In this document: piece after piece, positions 9,311-17,700 of the stretch
Position numbering within the stretch: position 1 is the stretch's first letter
Layout of the letters: each line of letters begins with the position of its first letter
Assembly (NCBI GenBank): GCA_029251405.1
Contig: JAQXDK010000029.1
Coordinates: 1 to 54,287 of the forward strand
Reading direction: 5' to 3'
DNA: 54,287 nt
Source: Flavobacteriales bacterium
Lineage (GTDB): Bacteria; Bacteroidota; Bacteroidia; Flavobacteriales_D; Parvicellaceae
The notes under the pieces: generated by a model
Database searches by the model: none
What the model was told of the DNA's origin: nothing
Seen by the model: only the letters and a program-made list of their open reading frames with translations
Position numbers and translations under genes: made by a program

Positions 9311-10783
9311 ATGTTGAATAATAAAGAAAAATTTTTAGGAGAAGGCCTTACATATGATGATGTGCTTTTAGTACCTTCATACTCTGAACATTTACCCAAC
9401 GAAGTGAACTTATTTTCCAAGTTCACAAGGAATATTTCGATTAAAACTCCAATAATTTCAGCTGCAATGGACACCGTCACAGAACACGAGTTAGCCATTT
9501 CAATTGCACAACAAGGAGGAATTGGTGTTATTCATAAAAATATGTCAATTGAAAGACAAGCTATTGAGGTACGAAAAGTTAAAAGATCTGAAAGCGGTAT
9601 GATTTTAGACCCCATAACTTTAGATGAAAATTCTTTAATTGGAGATGCTTTAAGGTTAATGGCAGAAAACAAAATTGGTGGAATTCCAGTCGTAAATAAT
9701 GAAAAAAAATTAAAAGGCATTGTCACCAATCGAGACCTAAGATTTGAAAAAGAATTAAGCAAAAAGATTTCAGAGGTGATGACCACTGAGAAATTAGTTA
9801 CTGCTAATGAAGATGTAGACCTTGTAAAGGCTGAAAATATTTTACAAAATCATAAAATTGAAAAACTCCCAGTTATTGATAAAAACAATACGCTAGTAGG
9901 TTTAATCACTTTCAAGGATATTATTAAAGTAAAGCAACATCCAAACAGCTGTAAAGATCAATTTGGAAGACTAAGGGTAGCAGCTGCTGTTGGTGTTTCC
10001 AAAGATACTTTCGATAGAATAAAAGCATTAGTTAAATGTGGAGTGGATGCAATTGTAATTGACACTGCACACGGACATTCTAAGGGAGTCATAACATTAT
10101 TAAAAAAAGTTAAAAAACAATATCCAGAATTAGATGTGGTTGTTGGAAATATTGCAACAGGTGAAGCCGCTCTTGATTTAGTTAGAGCTGGTGCAGATGC
10201 CGTCAAAGTAGGTATCGGTCCAGGTTCGATTTGCACCACTAGAGTTATAGCCGGAGTGGGATATCCACAATTATCAGCTATTATGAATGTCTATGATGCT
10301 ATTAAAGACTCTGATGTTCCAATTATCGCCGATGGAGGAATCAGATTTACAGGAGATATTCCCAAAGCACTCGCAGCTGGAGCTTCAAGTGTTATGATGG
10401 GCTCTATGTTTGCTGGGACACAAGAATCTCCCGGAGAAACCATTATATATGAGGGAAGGAAATTTAAATCTTACAGAGGAATGGGATCAATTGAAGCAAT
10501 GCAACACGGCTCTAAGGATAGGTATTTCCAGGAAGATGAAAACGATATTAAAAAATTAGTGCCTGAAGGAATTTCAGCAAGAGTTCCTTTTAAAGGAACA
10601 CTGAAAGAAGTGATGCACCAACTGATTGGTGGACTTAGAGCGGGAATGGGATACTGTGGAGCAAAAAATATTGCTAATTTATTAGATGCCAAATTCATAA
10701 AAATAACTCACTCTGGCATGATAGAAAGTCATCCTCACGATGTTACCATTACTAGAGAATCTCCTAATTACAATTTAAGATAA
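9311..10783 (+). CDS. guaB: Inosine-5'-monophosphate dehydrogenase
   Basis: 490 aa from ATG 9311. Oxidises IMP to XMP with NAD+, the committed step to GMP. The barrel starts with [17 protein letters not shown]; two CBS domains occupy roughly residues 95-205 (for example [20 protein letters not shown]); the catalytic loop [18 protein letters not shown] carries the active Cys at about 303; the flap region holds [10 protein letters not shown] and [11 protein letters not shown]. Length is normal. A longer in-frame reading from TTG 9290 is rejected because that TTG is part of the -7 promoter box. The next gene starts 13 nt after the stop, in an operon with three periplasmic chaperone genes. Confidence 0.97.
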   Translation: MLNNKEKFLGEGLTYDDVLLVPSYSEHLPNEVNLFSKFTRNISIKTPIISAAMDTVTEHELAISIAQQGGIGVIHKNMSIERQAIEVRKVKRSESGMILDPITLDENSLIGDALRLMAENKIGGIPVVNNEKKLKGIVTNRDLRFEKELSKKISEVMTTEKLVTANEDVDLVKAENILQNHKIEKLPVIDKNNTLVGLITFKDIIKVKQHPNSCKDQFGRLRVAAAVGVSKDTFDRIKALVKCGVDAIVIDTAHGHSKGVITLLKKVKKQYPELDVVVGNIATGEAALDLVRAGADAVKVGIGPGSICTTRVIAGVGYPQLSAIMNVYDAIKDSDVPIIADGGIRFTGDIPKALAAGASSVMMGSMFAGTQESPGETIIYEGRKFKSYRGMGSIEAMQHGSKDRYFQEDENDIKKLVPEGISARVPFKGTLKEVMHQLIGGLRAGMGYCGAKNIANLLDAKFIKITHSGMIESHPHDVTITRESPNYNLR

Positions 10784-10796
10784 ATTAAATTAATTC

Positions 10797-12743
10797 ATGA
10801 AACAAATTCAACTAATTATACTCCTACTTGGTTTTAACAATTTTTTCGGACAAGAAAAACCTATATTAATTGTAGATAACGATGAAGTTTTTAAATCTGA
10901 ATTCGAACAAATATATTGGAAGAATAAAAAAGAAAAGGTTGCAACAAAAGAGGACTTAAACGAATACATTAAACTTTTTGTAAATTTTAAACTTAAAGTT
11001 AAGGCTGCAGAAGCGATTGGGCTAGACACAACTAAGAAATTTAAAGATGAATTATCTGGTTATCGTTATCAGTTGGAAAAACCTTATTTAATAGATACTT
11101 CTATTAACGAAGATCTAATTAATGAAGCATATTACAGAACTGTTAATGAAATAAATGCGAGTCATATTATGGTAAAGTTAGGACCTAATCCAACTCCGAA
11201 AGACACGCTATTAGCCTTCAATAGAATAAATAAATTACGATCTAAAATAAATTCAGGATTGTCAAGCTTCGAAGAGTTAGCCCAAGAAGTATCTGAAGAT
11301 CCTTCAGCAAAATTCAATAAAGGAAATCTTGGATTCTTTAATGCATTTAAAATGTTGTATTCTTTTGAATGCGCAGCATACGAAACCCCCATTGGAAAAA
11401 CATCTAATATTGTAAGGACTAAATATGGATATCATATCGTACAGCCAAATGAGCTAAGAAAAGCTAAAGGAAAAATGCGAACCAGTCATATAATGATAAC
11501 AGTAAACCCAAAAACTAAAGACGATAAACCAGTATTGGATAAAATAAACTCTATTTATTCTGAACTACAGTCTAGAAATAAAACCTTTGAAGAGCTAGCC
11601 AATGAATATTCAGAGGATAGAAAATCAGCAAAAAAAGGAGGTGAAATAGGATGGGTTTCTTCAGCAGGTAATTTCTATCCAGAATTTGAAGAAAAGGTGT
11701 TTTCATTGAAAAATGACGGTGAATATTCCAAGCCATTTAAAACTCCAAATGGATGGCATATTGTGAAACGTTTAGAATTCGAGCCAGTTGCTGACTTAAG
11801 CACTTTAAGATACGAGCTTAAAAATAAAATTCAAAAAGATTCAAGAGCACAAAAAACAAGAGCTTCTTTTATAAACAACCTAAAAATTGAATACAATTTA
11901 GAAGACAAATTTAATGCTAAAGAATTGAAAAATTTCATTGCCAAAAGAAAGATAACTCAAGAAAATTATGAAGAATTTACAAAATTCAAGTACTTGGAAG
12001 AAAGGGTTTTATATTTTTCAAGCTTGAGCTATTCCAACAATGATTTCATCAACTTTTTAGTCAAAGGAAATACGTTTGTAAAAAGTAAAGAAAGTTTAGA
12101 TTTAATGAAAATTCAATACAATAAATTTATAGATCAGAAATTAATTGCATTTGAAAAAACTCAGCTAGAAAGAAAACATCCTGAGTTTAAAGCATTAATG
12201 AAAGAATACAGAGATGGAATTTTACTTTTTGAAATTTCAGATCAGAAAATCTGGTCTAAAGCAATACAGGATACATCTGGGTTGAAAAAACATTTTGCTG
12301 AAAATAGAATCTTGTGGGAATTCCCTAATCGAGCAAAAGGAACCGTCTTTTCTTCAGAATCTAAGAAAACTATTATGAAGGCCTATAAATTAAAGACTAA
12401 ACGTAATTTATCTAATGATTCCTTATTATCACTTCTTAACAAAGAAGAACCACTAAATATTTCATACAAAAATGAAGTTATTGAAGAATTTAAAAATTAC
12501 AATACAACTTTTAATAACCTAATTAAGGGTGTAAATCAACCTACGAATATTAATAACAAGTGGTTTTTACTTGTTGTAGATGAAAAACTTGACAAACGAA
12601 CTAAAGAATTTAACGAAGCCGAAGGAGTTATAGTCTCAAGCTATCAAAACTTTTTAGAAAATGCTTGGCTAAATGATTTAAAAGAAAAATACACTGTCAA
12701 AATAAACTATGATATTTTAGAAAGTATTAAAGATAAACCATAA
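10797..12743 (+). CDS. Periplasmic peptidylprolyl isomerase, two parvulin domains
   Basis: 648 aa. A signal peptide ending near FFGQ precedes a SurA/PrsA-like N-terminal chaperone segment. Two PpiC/rotamase domains follow: the first about residues 118-220 (INASHIMVKLG to YGYHIVQ), the second about 225-325 (RTSHIMITVN, GGEIGWVSSAGNFYPEFE, NGWHIVKR). The last 300 residues are charged, helical and without a recognisable domain. Such proteins fold outer-membrane proteins in the periplasm. The gene sits 13 nt after guaB and 3 nt before a lipoprotein gene, in the guaB-ppi-lipoprotein-surA order familiar from Bacteroidota. Confidence 0.9.
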   Translation: MKQIQLIILLLGFNNFFGQEKPILIVDNDEVFKSEFEQIYWKNKKEKVATKEDLNEYIKLFVNFKLKVKAAEAIGLDTTKKFKDELSGYRYQLEKPYLIDTSINEDLINEAYYRTVNEINASHIMVKLGPNPTPKDTLLAFNRINKLRSKINSGLSSFEELAQEVSEDPSAKFNKGNLGFFNAFKMLYSFECAAYETPIGKTSNIVRTKYGYHIVQPNELRKAKGKMRTSHIMITVNPKTKDDKPVLDKINSIYSELQSRNKTFEELANEYSEDRKSAKKGGEIGWVSSAGNFYPEFEEKVFSLKNDGEYSKPFKTPNGWHIVKRLEFEPVADLSTLRYELKNKIQKDSRAQKTRASFINNLKIEYNLEDKFNAKELKNFIAKRKITQENYEEFTKFKYLEERVLYFSSLSYSNNDFINFLVKGNTFVKSKESLDLMKIQYNKFIDQKLIAFEKTQLERKHPEFKALMKEYRDGILLFEISDQKIWSKAIQDTSGLKKHFAENRILWEFPNRAKGTVFSSESKKTIMKAYKLKTKRNLSNDSLLSLLNKEEPLNISYKNEVIEEFKNYNTTFNNLIKGVNQPTNINNKWFLLVVDEKLDKRTKEFNEAEGVIVSSYQNFLENAWLNDLKEKYTVKINYDILESIKDKP

Positions 12744-12746
12744 CCA

Positions 12747-13604
12747 TTGAACAAGCTGTTTACCAAACAATTAGTACTATTTTTTTTAGTCGCATTAATA
12801 ATCAGTTGCAAAAGCGAAACTAAAGAGGTAAAACTAGCTAGATTTAAAAATATTTTTCTATACCAATCTGAACTTTACAGTGAAATTCCTCTTTCTTTAA
12901 ACAAAAAAGACAGCTCTATTTTTGTTGACAACTACATTCATAAGTGGTTAGTTGACCAAATGATTATGGAGAAATCAGAAGAAATGATTCCGTTCGAAGT
13001 TAATAGAGTTAATAAAAAAATAAACAGGCATAAACTTTCTTTAATTTCTTATGAGTTCGAACAATTTTACATCAATAAAAGGTTGGATACCAATATCAGT
13101 AATTTTGAAATCAATGAGTACTATAAAAACCATTTAGACGACTTTGTCTTAAACGATTATGTTGTAAAATGCATTTATATTAAGGTGCCTAAGAAATCAA
13201 AACTTATAAGAGAAATAAAAAAAAATTACCTTATTCAAACAGAAGAGATGGTAGATCAAATGATAAAACTTGGTCAAAATGAGTCTACTACACTGTATTA
13301 TAATCCTGAAGAATGGATATTCTTTGACGATCTTTTAAAAGAGATACCAATTTTAGAAAACTATTCAAAAATCCAATTTATCAAAAGAAAAAAGAAAACA
13401 ATTTTAGAATATAATGATTTCATATATTTCGTAAATATATACGATTACATTATTCAAAACGGAACCTCTCCTCTTAGTTTTGAGATTAATAAAATTAAAA
13501 GTATAATTCTAAACCAAAGGTCTAAGGATTTAAGAAAAAAACTTAGACTAGATTTGTATGATGATGGTATTAAAAATAGTTACATTGAAAAATATAGATT
13601 ATGA
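12747..13604 (+). CDS. Lipoprotein, SurA-operon-associated degenerate chaperone
   Basis: 285 aa from a TTG start 3 nt after the previous stop; this start gives a textbook lipoprotein leader (MNKLFTKQ, hydrophobic run, LIISC with Cys about residue 21). The rest is helical and charged with a segment (NISNFEINEYYKNHLDDFVL, about 118-137) resembling the N-terminal chaperone region of SurA/PpiC proteins, but I see no rotamase motif such as GGxxGW or GYHI. It is probably a PPIase relative that has lost the catalytic domain. It overlaps the next gene by 4 nt (ATGA), implying translational coupling. Assignment rests mainly on context. Confidence 0.72.
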   Translation: MNKLFTKQLVLFFLVALIISCKSETKEVKLARFKNIFLYQSELYSEIPLSLNKKDSSIFVDNYIHKWLVDQMIMEKSEEMIPFEVNRVNKKINRHKLSLISYEFEQFYINKRLDTNISNFEINEYYKNHLDDFVLNDYVVKCIYIKVPKKSKLIREIKKNYLIQTEEMVDQMIKLGQNESTTLYYNPEEWIFFDDLLKEIPILENYSKIQFIKRKKKTILEYNDFIYFVNIYDYIIQNGTSPLSFEINKIKSIILNQRSKDLRKKLRLDLYDDGIKNSYIEKYRL

Positions 13605-14938
13605 GGAAAATTATATGGTGTCTTTTTTTTAACTTATTAGTACAAATAGGAATTTCACAAGAAGTAATCGATCAAGTAGTTGCAATTGTTGGCGAAAACC
13701 CCATTCTATATTCTGAAATTCAAGGACAAAAATTACAGATACTACAACAAGGTGGAGAATTAGATGGTAATATAGATTGCTATTTAATAGATGAATTTAT
13801 GACTCAACAGCTGTTAATCCACCAAGCAGAAATAGATAGTCTAGAAGTTACTGAAGAAATGGTGAAAGTTGAACTTGACCAAAGAATTCAATATTTCTCA
13901 GCCCAAGTTGGCGGCACTGAAGCTTTAGAAGAATTTTATGGTCAATCTATTGAAGAAATAAAAGAAGAATTTTTTGAGCAAATAGAAGATAAAATGAAAG
14001 CTCAAAAAATGCAACAAGAAGTTACTGGGAATATATCAGTTTCTCCTAGTGAAGTGAGAAGTTTTTTTTATAAAATACCTTTCGACAGTGTTCCTTTTAT
14101 AAATAGTAAAGTTAAAGTTTCTCAGTTGGTTATTGCACCTGAAATTACATACGGACAAAAAGAAGCAACTAAGAAAAAACTTCGAAAAATTAAAAATAGA
14201 ATTTACTCCAACGAAATATCTTTTTCTGTAGCAGCTGAGTTTTACTCTAACGATCCAGGTTCTAAAGCTAATGGAGGGAATTTTGGTTGGGTAAGTAGAG
14301 GTGATTTTGTTCCAGAGTTTGATGCAATTGCATATACAATTCCTTTAAATACAGTTTCAGATGTTTTTGAAAGTCCATTTGGATTTCACATACTTAAAAT
14401 TGAAAAAAGACGTGGTGAACAATATTACGGATCACATATTCTCATAAAGAATGAAGTAAATGAAGAAGATCTAAAAAATTTAAAAGAAAGGTGTACTTCC
14501 ATTTTTGACGAATTAAGAGCTGATAAAATTTCATGGGCAAATGCAATAAAAACTCACTCTACACTAAAAAATAATTCTGCAAATGGTATTATTTTTAACG
14601 AGTCTACTGGTGATATGTACTGGGATATGGAAAATATTGATAAATCATTATTTGTTGGAATCAACAATATTGATATTGGAGAATTTTCTGAACCGTTATA
14701 TTATCAAGATAGTAAAGGGAATATTGGTTACAGAATTCTAAAACTTGAAGACAGAACAACCCCACATAAAGCAAATTTAGATGATGATTATGAGTATATT
14801 CAAAAGTTCGCTTTAAATGAAAAACAAATTAATGAAATGGATCACTGGGTGAATAAGTCTGCAAAAAATACTTTTATCGAAATAAATGATATTTTCAAAA
14901 AATGTGATTTTAAAGATAAATGGAATATTAGATTTTAG
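13601..14938 (+). CDS. surA: SurA-like periplasmic chaperone/peptidylprolyl isomerase
   Basis: 445 aa, close to SurA length. Signal peptide ending in GISQ, then the SurA N-terminal signature EVIDQVVAIVGENPILYSEI (about 21-40). A complete parvulin domain lies about residues 168-272 (SQLVIAPE, GGNFGWVSRGDFVPEF, PFGFHILKIEKRRG). A second, more degenerate one begins SHILIKNEVNEED and lacks the GGxxGW motif. It delivers unfolded outer-membrane proteins across the periplasm. Starts inside the previous gene (ATGA overlap), last gene of the guaB unit; about 200 nt of non-coding DNA follow. Confidence 0.92.
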   Translation: MRKIIWCLFFNLLVQIGISQEVIDQVVAIVGENPILYSEIQGQKLQILQQGGELDGNIDCYLIDEFMTQQLLIHQAEIDSLEVTEEMVKVELDQRIQYFSAQVGGTEALEEFYGQSIEEIKEEFFEQIEDKMKAQKMQQEVTGNISVSPSEVRSFFYKIPFDSVPFINSKVKVSQLVIAPEITYGQKEATKKKLRKIKNRIYSNEISFSVAAEFYSNDPGSKANGGNFGWVSRGDFVPEFDAIAYTIPLNTVSDVFESPFGFHILKIEKRRGEQYYGSHILIKNEVNEEDLKNLKERCTSIFDELRADKISWANAIKTHSTLKNNSANGIIFNESTGDMYWDMENIDKSLFVGINNIDIGEFSEPLYYQDSKGNIGYRILKLEDRTTPHKANLDDDYEYIQKFALNEKQINEMDHWVNKSAKNTFIEINDIFKKCDFKDKWNIRF

Positions 14939-14963
14939 TCAATGTACCCAACCTTAAATCTTT

Positions 14964-14977
14964 TTTATACGTATAAA
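14964..14977. promoter_or_regulatory. 14-nt perfect palindrome downstream of surA
   Basis: TTTATACGTATAAA is its own reverse complement. It lies in the about 200-nt gap between surA and the T9SS cargo gene at 15140. A loop-less palindrome like this fits a dimeric regulator site better than a terminator, although the T-run that follows at 14990-14998 leaves a weak terminator possible. A second inverted repeat, TTTAAC (15024-15029) and GTTAAA (15039-15044), lies closer to the downstream gene. Confidence 0.3.
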
Positions 14978-15139
14978 TATTGATTTATGTTTTTTTTAGT
15001 ATTTTGATAATAAATAAGATGTGTTTAACTAAAACAAGGTTAAATTCCCTCTTGAATGTTTTTTTTTGTTTAAAATTTTAAAAGAAAAGCTAAACAAAAA
15101 AAATTATTGTTATATTTATACCACAAAAAATTAATTATT

Positions 15140-17692
15140 ATGCGATTTATATTAAAGTTTAGATTAGGTTTTACAATGTTTTTTACGCTTAATTTATGCC
15201 TGTTAAATACAAGCATTTCGCAATCATCGTTTCATATTGTTGGTACTAGTAACTTACAAAATACTAATTCAACATTTCCTTCCATTTATGGTAACTGGTT
15301 TAGAGGTGTTAAACATCAGATATTAATTAAGGCTAGTGAATTACAAGCATCTGGAATATCTGCAGGAAATATAACTGGATTAGCTTTTGATGTTGTCACT
15401 CCTTCAGGAGGAAGCCTTCAGGGTCTTGAAATTGAAATAAAATCAACTACCCAACAGTCTATAAGTAGTTGGAGTAACAATAATTTAATTTCTGTTTTTG
15501 GACCAAGTACATATAGTGACCAAATTGGATGGAATCAGCATGACTTCTACACTCCCTTTTACTGGGATGGTACTTCAAATATAATTATTCAAACATGTTT
15601 TTACAGCAACGGTTATTCTTCCAACGCCATAATGAATATGTCAGACTACTCCTACAATTCATTAATTTACAGAAGAAGAAGTAATTCTTCTCCTTGTAAT
15701 TCTAATTGGATTAATGGAGTTGAGTCCAAAAGACCAAATATTAGATTTTCGTGGGTTGACCCTAGCAGCCCCCCTCTAACAGATTTTTCAGTCAGCACGA
15801 CTTCTTCTTGCAATGGTCTAGTTAATTTTAGTGATTTAACTTCCAATTCACCTAGTTCCTGGCAATGGAATTTTGGAGATGGCACTATTTCAACACAACA
15901 GAATCCTAGTCATACTTACACCAATTCGGGATCTTTTACTGTCGAATTGATTACTACTAATCCGTTTGGGTCCGACACTATCATTTATAATAATTTAGTA
16001 CAAGTAAATTTAACCAACATTCCTCCTATTACGGCTTCTTGTTCTCCTGTTACTGGAATTGCAGGCCAACTCGGAAATTATGGGATTACGGAATTCAGTT
16101 TTGGAAACCTCTACAATGTTTCTGGAGGTTCTTCGGAAGGTTATTCAGACTTTACCTGTGATTCTTCTTTGTACTATATTGGGCAAAACTACACACTCAG
16201 AGCTATTCATACTTCTGCAATACCACAAAACTTTTTTGCATGGATAGATTATAACAATAACGGTGTTTTCGAAGTTCCAAGTGAAGAGATTGCATCAAAT
16301 TTATCTAGTGATTCCTCATCCATTATTGTTTCTATTCCTTCTACTGCAGTTCCCAACACACCATTACGACTAAGAATTATGTCAGATGCATCTTTTTCGG
16401 GACAACTAGACCCTTGTGATGATCCTGTCTATGGACAAGCAGAAGATTACACAATATACTTAGCAAATAATACCAATCCACCTGTTGCAGATTTTGTAGC
16501 TGATTTAAATTTTTCATGTGATGGTGTCGTACAGTTTTCGGACATTTCTACTAATGTTCCATATTCTTGGTATTGGGACTTTGGAGATGGCAATTCTTCT
16601 ATTTTTCAAAATCCAACGCACACTTACATAAATAATGGAATTTACAATGTCTCGCTTATAGCCAGTAACTTCTATGGATCAGATACCATTTTATTTTCAC
16701 AATATATTGAGGTGGACTCTACCAATTTGCTTACCCCAGTTTCCTACAATCCAAATACTTTAAGTTATTGCTGCGATTATGGTATTTCAAGAGTTCAGTT
16801 AGCTAATATTAATAAACCCTCTTTTGATGGTTCTGCTGGATACGAAGACTTTTCTTGCCTGGAGCAAGCATTTGTTGAAGCAGGTAGTAATTATGCGTTA
16901 AGAGTTTTCACAAGCGGCAACAACCCGCAAGACACAAGAGCTTGGATTGATTATAATAACGATGGTGTTTTTTCATCAAATGAAAAAGTAATGGAAAAAT
17001 TAAACCAAAACAATCCTGTTTCTATCATTCAAATTCCATCCAACATTGTTACGAACACTGCTGTAAGATTAAGAATATCTAGTGATGAAGTTGGTAATGG
17101 TAATGGTCCATTAAATGATGTTTTTAGAGGGCAAGTTGAAGATTATGGAATTGTAGTTGCTACTTGTCCTGAACCTTCCAACATTACCTTAGGACAAATT
17201 ACTAAAACTACAGTAGAATTAGCCTGGGACGCTGGAGGTACTGAGGATTCCTGGAATTTGAGATACGGTCCAGAAGGATTTGGAGTTTTTAGTGGTACTG
17301 GAACAACTGTAAATAATATTTTTGTAAATAACTTTTTTGTAACTGGGCTTAATGAATTGACAAGTTATGATTTTTATATACAGTCCATTTGTACAGGAAA
17401 CACTAGTAATTGGATTGGTCCATTCAGCGCCACGACATTAAATGTTATAAATAGTACTACACCAAAAGTAAATATTTACCCTAATCCAAATAATAAAATT
17501 TTTAATGTCCAAAGTTCTTCTAATTTAGAATCTATTGATATTTTAGATGTTATAGGAAGACCAGTAAAAACAATTAATATTCAAAAAAGTTTAGTGAATG
17601 TGAATATTGAAAATGAACCTTCTGGAGTATATTTATTGAAATTAAATTTTAAAGACGGAGTTTCTGTTTCAAAAAGAATCATCTGTAATTAA
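15140..17692 (+). CDS. T9SS type A secreted protein with PKD, GEVED and Fn3-like domains
   Basis: 850 aa from ATG 15140, which gives MRFILKFRLGFTMFF and a signal peptide ending in SISQ; an in-frame TTG at 15107 would only lengthen the leader. Order: a module containing VKHQILIKASELQASGI (about residues 23-200, shared with the protein at 1-2687); PKD domain (WQWNFGDG, about 235); GEVED domain (AWIDYNNNGVF to GQAEDYTI, about 320-440); second PKD (WYWDFGDGNSS); second GEVED (AWIDYNNDGVF to GQVEDYGIV); fibronectin III-like domain (TVELAWDAGG); C-terminal type A sorting tail starting VNIYPNPNNKIFNV. Such proteins are surface-attached or released; substrate unknown. The next gene begins 8 nt later. 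Confidence 0.9.
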   Translation: MRFILKFRLGFTMFFTLNLCLLNTSISQSSFHIVGTSNLQNTNSTFPSIYGNWFRGVKHQILIKASELQASGISAGNITGLAFDVVTPSGGSLQGLEIEIKSTTQQSISSWSNNNLISVFGPSTYSDQIGWNQHDFYTPFYWDGTSNIIIQTCFYSNGYSSNAIMNMSDYSYNSLIYRRRSNSSPCNSNWINGVESKRPNIRFSWVDPSSPPLTDFSVSTTSSCNGLVNFSDLTSNSPSSWQWNFGDGTISTQQNPSHTYTNSGSFTVELITTNPFGSDTIIYNNLVQVNLTNIPPITASCSPVTGIAGQLGNYGITEFSFGNLYNVSGGSSEGYSDFTCDSSLYYIGQNYTLRAIHTSAIPQNFFAWIDYNNNGVFEVPSEEIASNLSSDSSSIIVSIPSTAVPNTPLRLRIMSDASFSGQLDPCDDPVYGQAEDYTIYLANNTNPPVADFVADLNFSCDGVVQFSDISTNVPYSWYWDFGDGNSSIFQNPTHTYINNGIYNVSLIASNFYGSDTILFSQYIEVDSTNLLTPVSYNPNTLSYCCDYGISRVQLANINKPSFDGSAGYEDFSCLEQAFVEAGSNYALRVFTSGNNPQDTRAWIDYNNDGVFSSNEKVMEKLNQNNPVSIIQIPSNIVTNTAVRLRISSDEVGNGNGPLNDVFRGQVEDYGIVVATCPEPSNITLGQITKTTVELAWDAGGTEDSWNLRYGPEGFGVFSGTGTTVNNIFVNNFFVTGLNELTSYDFYIQSICTGNTSNWIGPFSATTLNVINSTTPKVNIYPNPNNKIFNVQSSSNLESIDILDVIGRPVKTINIQKSLVNVNIENEPSGVYLLKLNFKDGVSVSKRIICN

Positions 17693-17700
17693 TCAGTTAT

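Noticed and set aside
15107-15139. TTG 15107 as the start of the 850-aa secreted protein
   Set aside because: It would add eleven residues (MLYLYHKKLII) before a perfectly good ATG and signal peptide at 15140.
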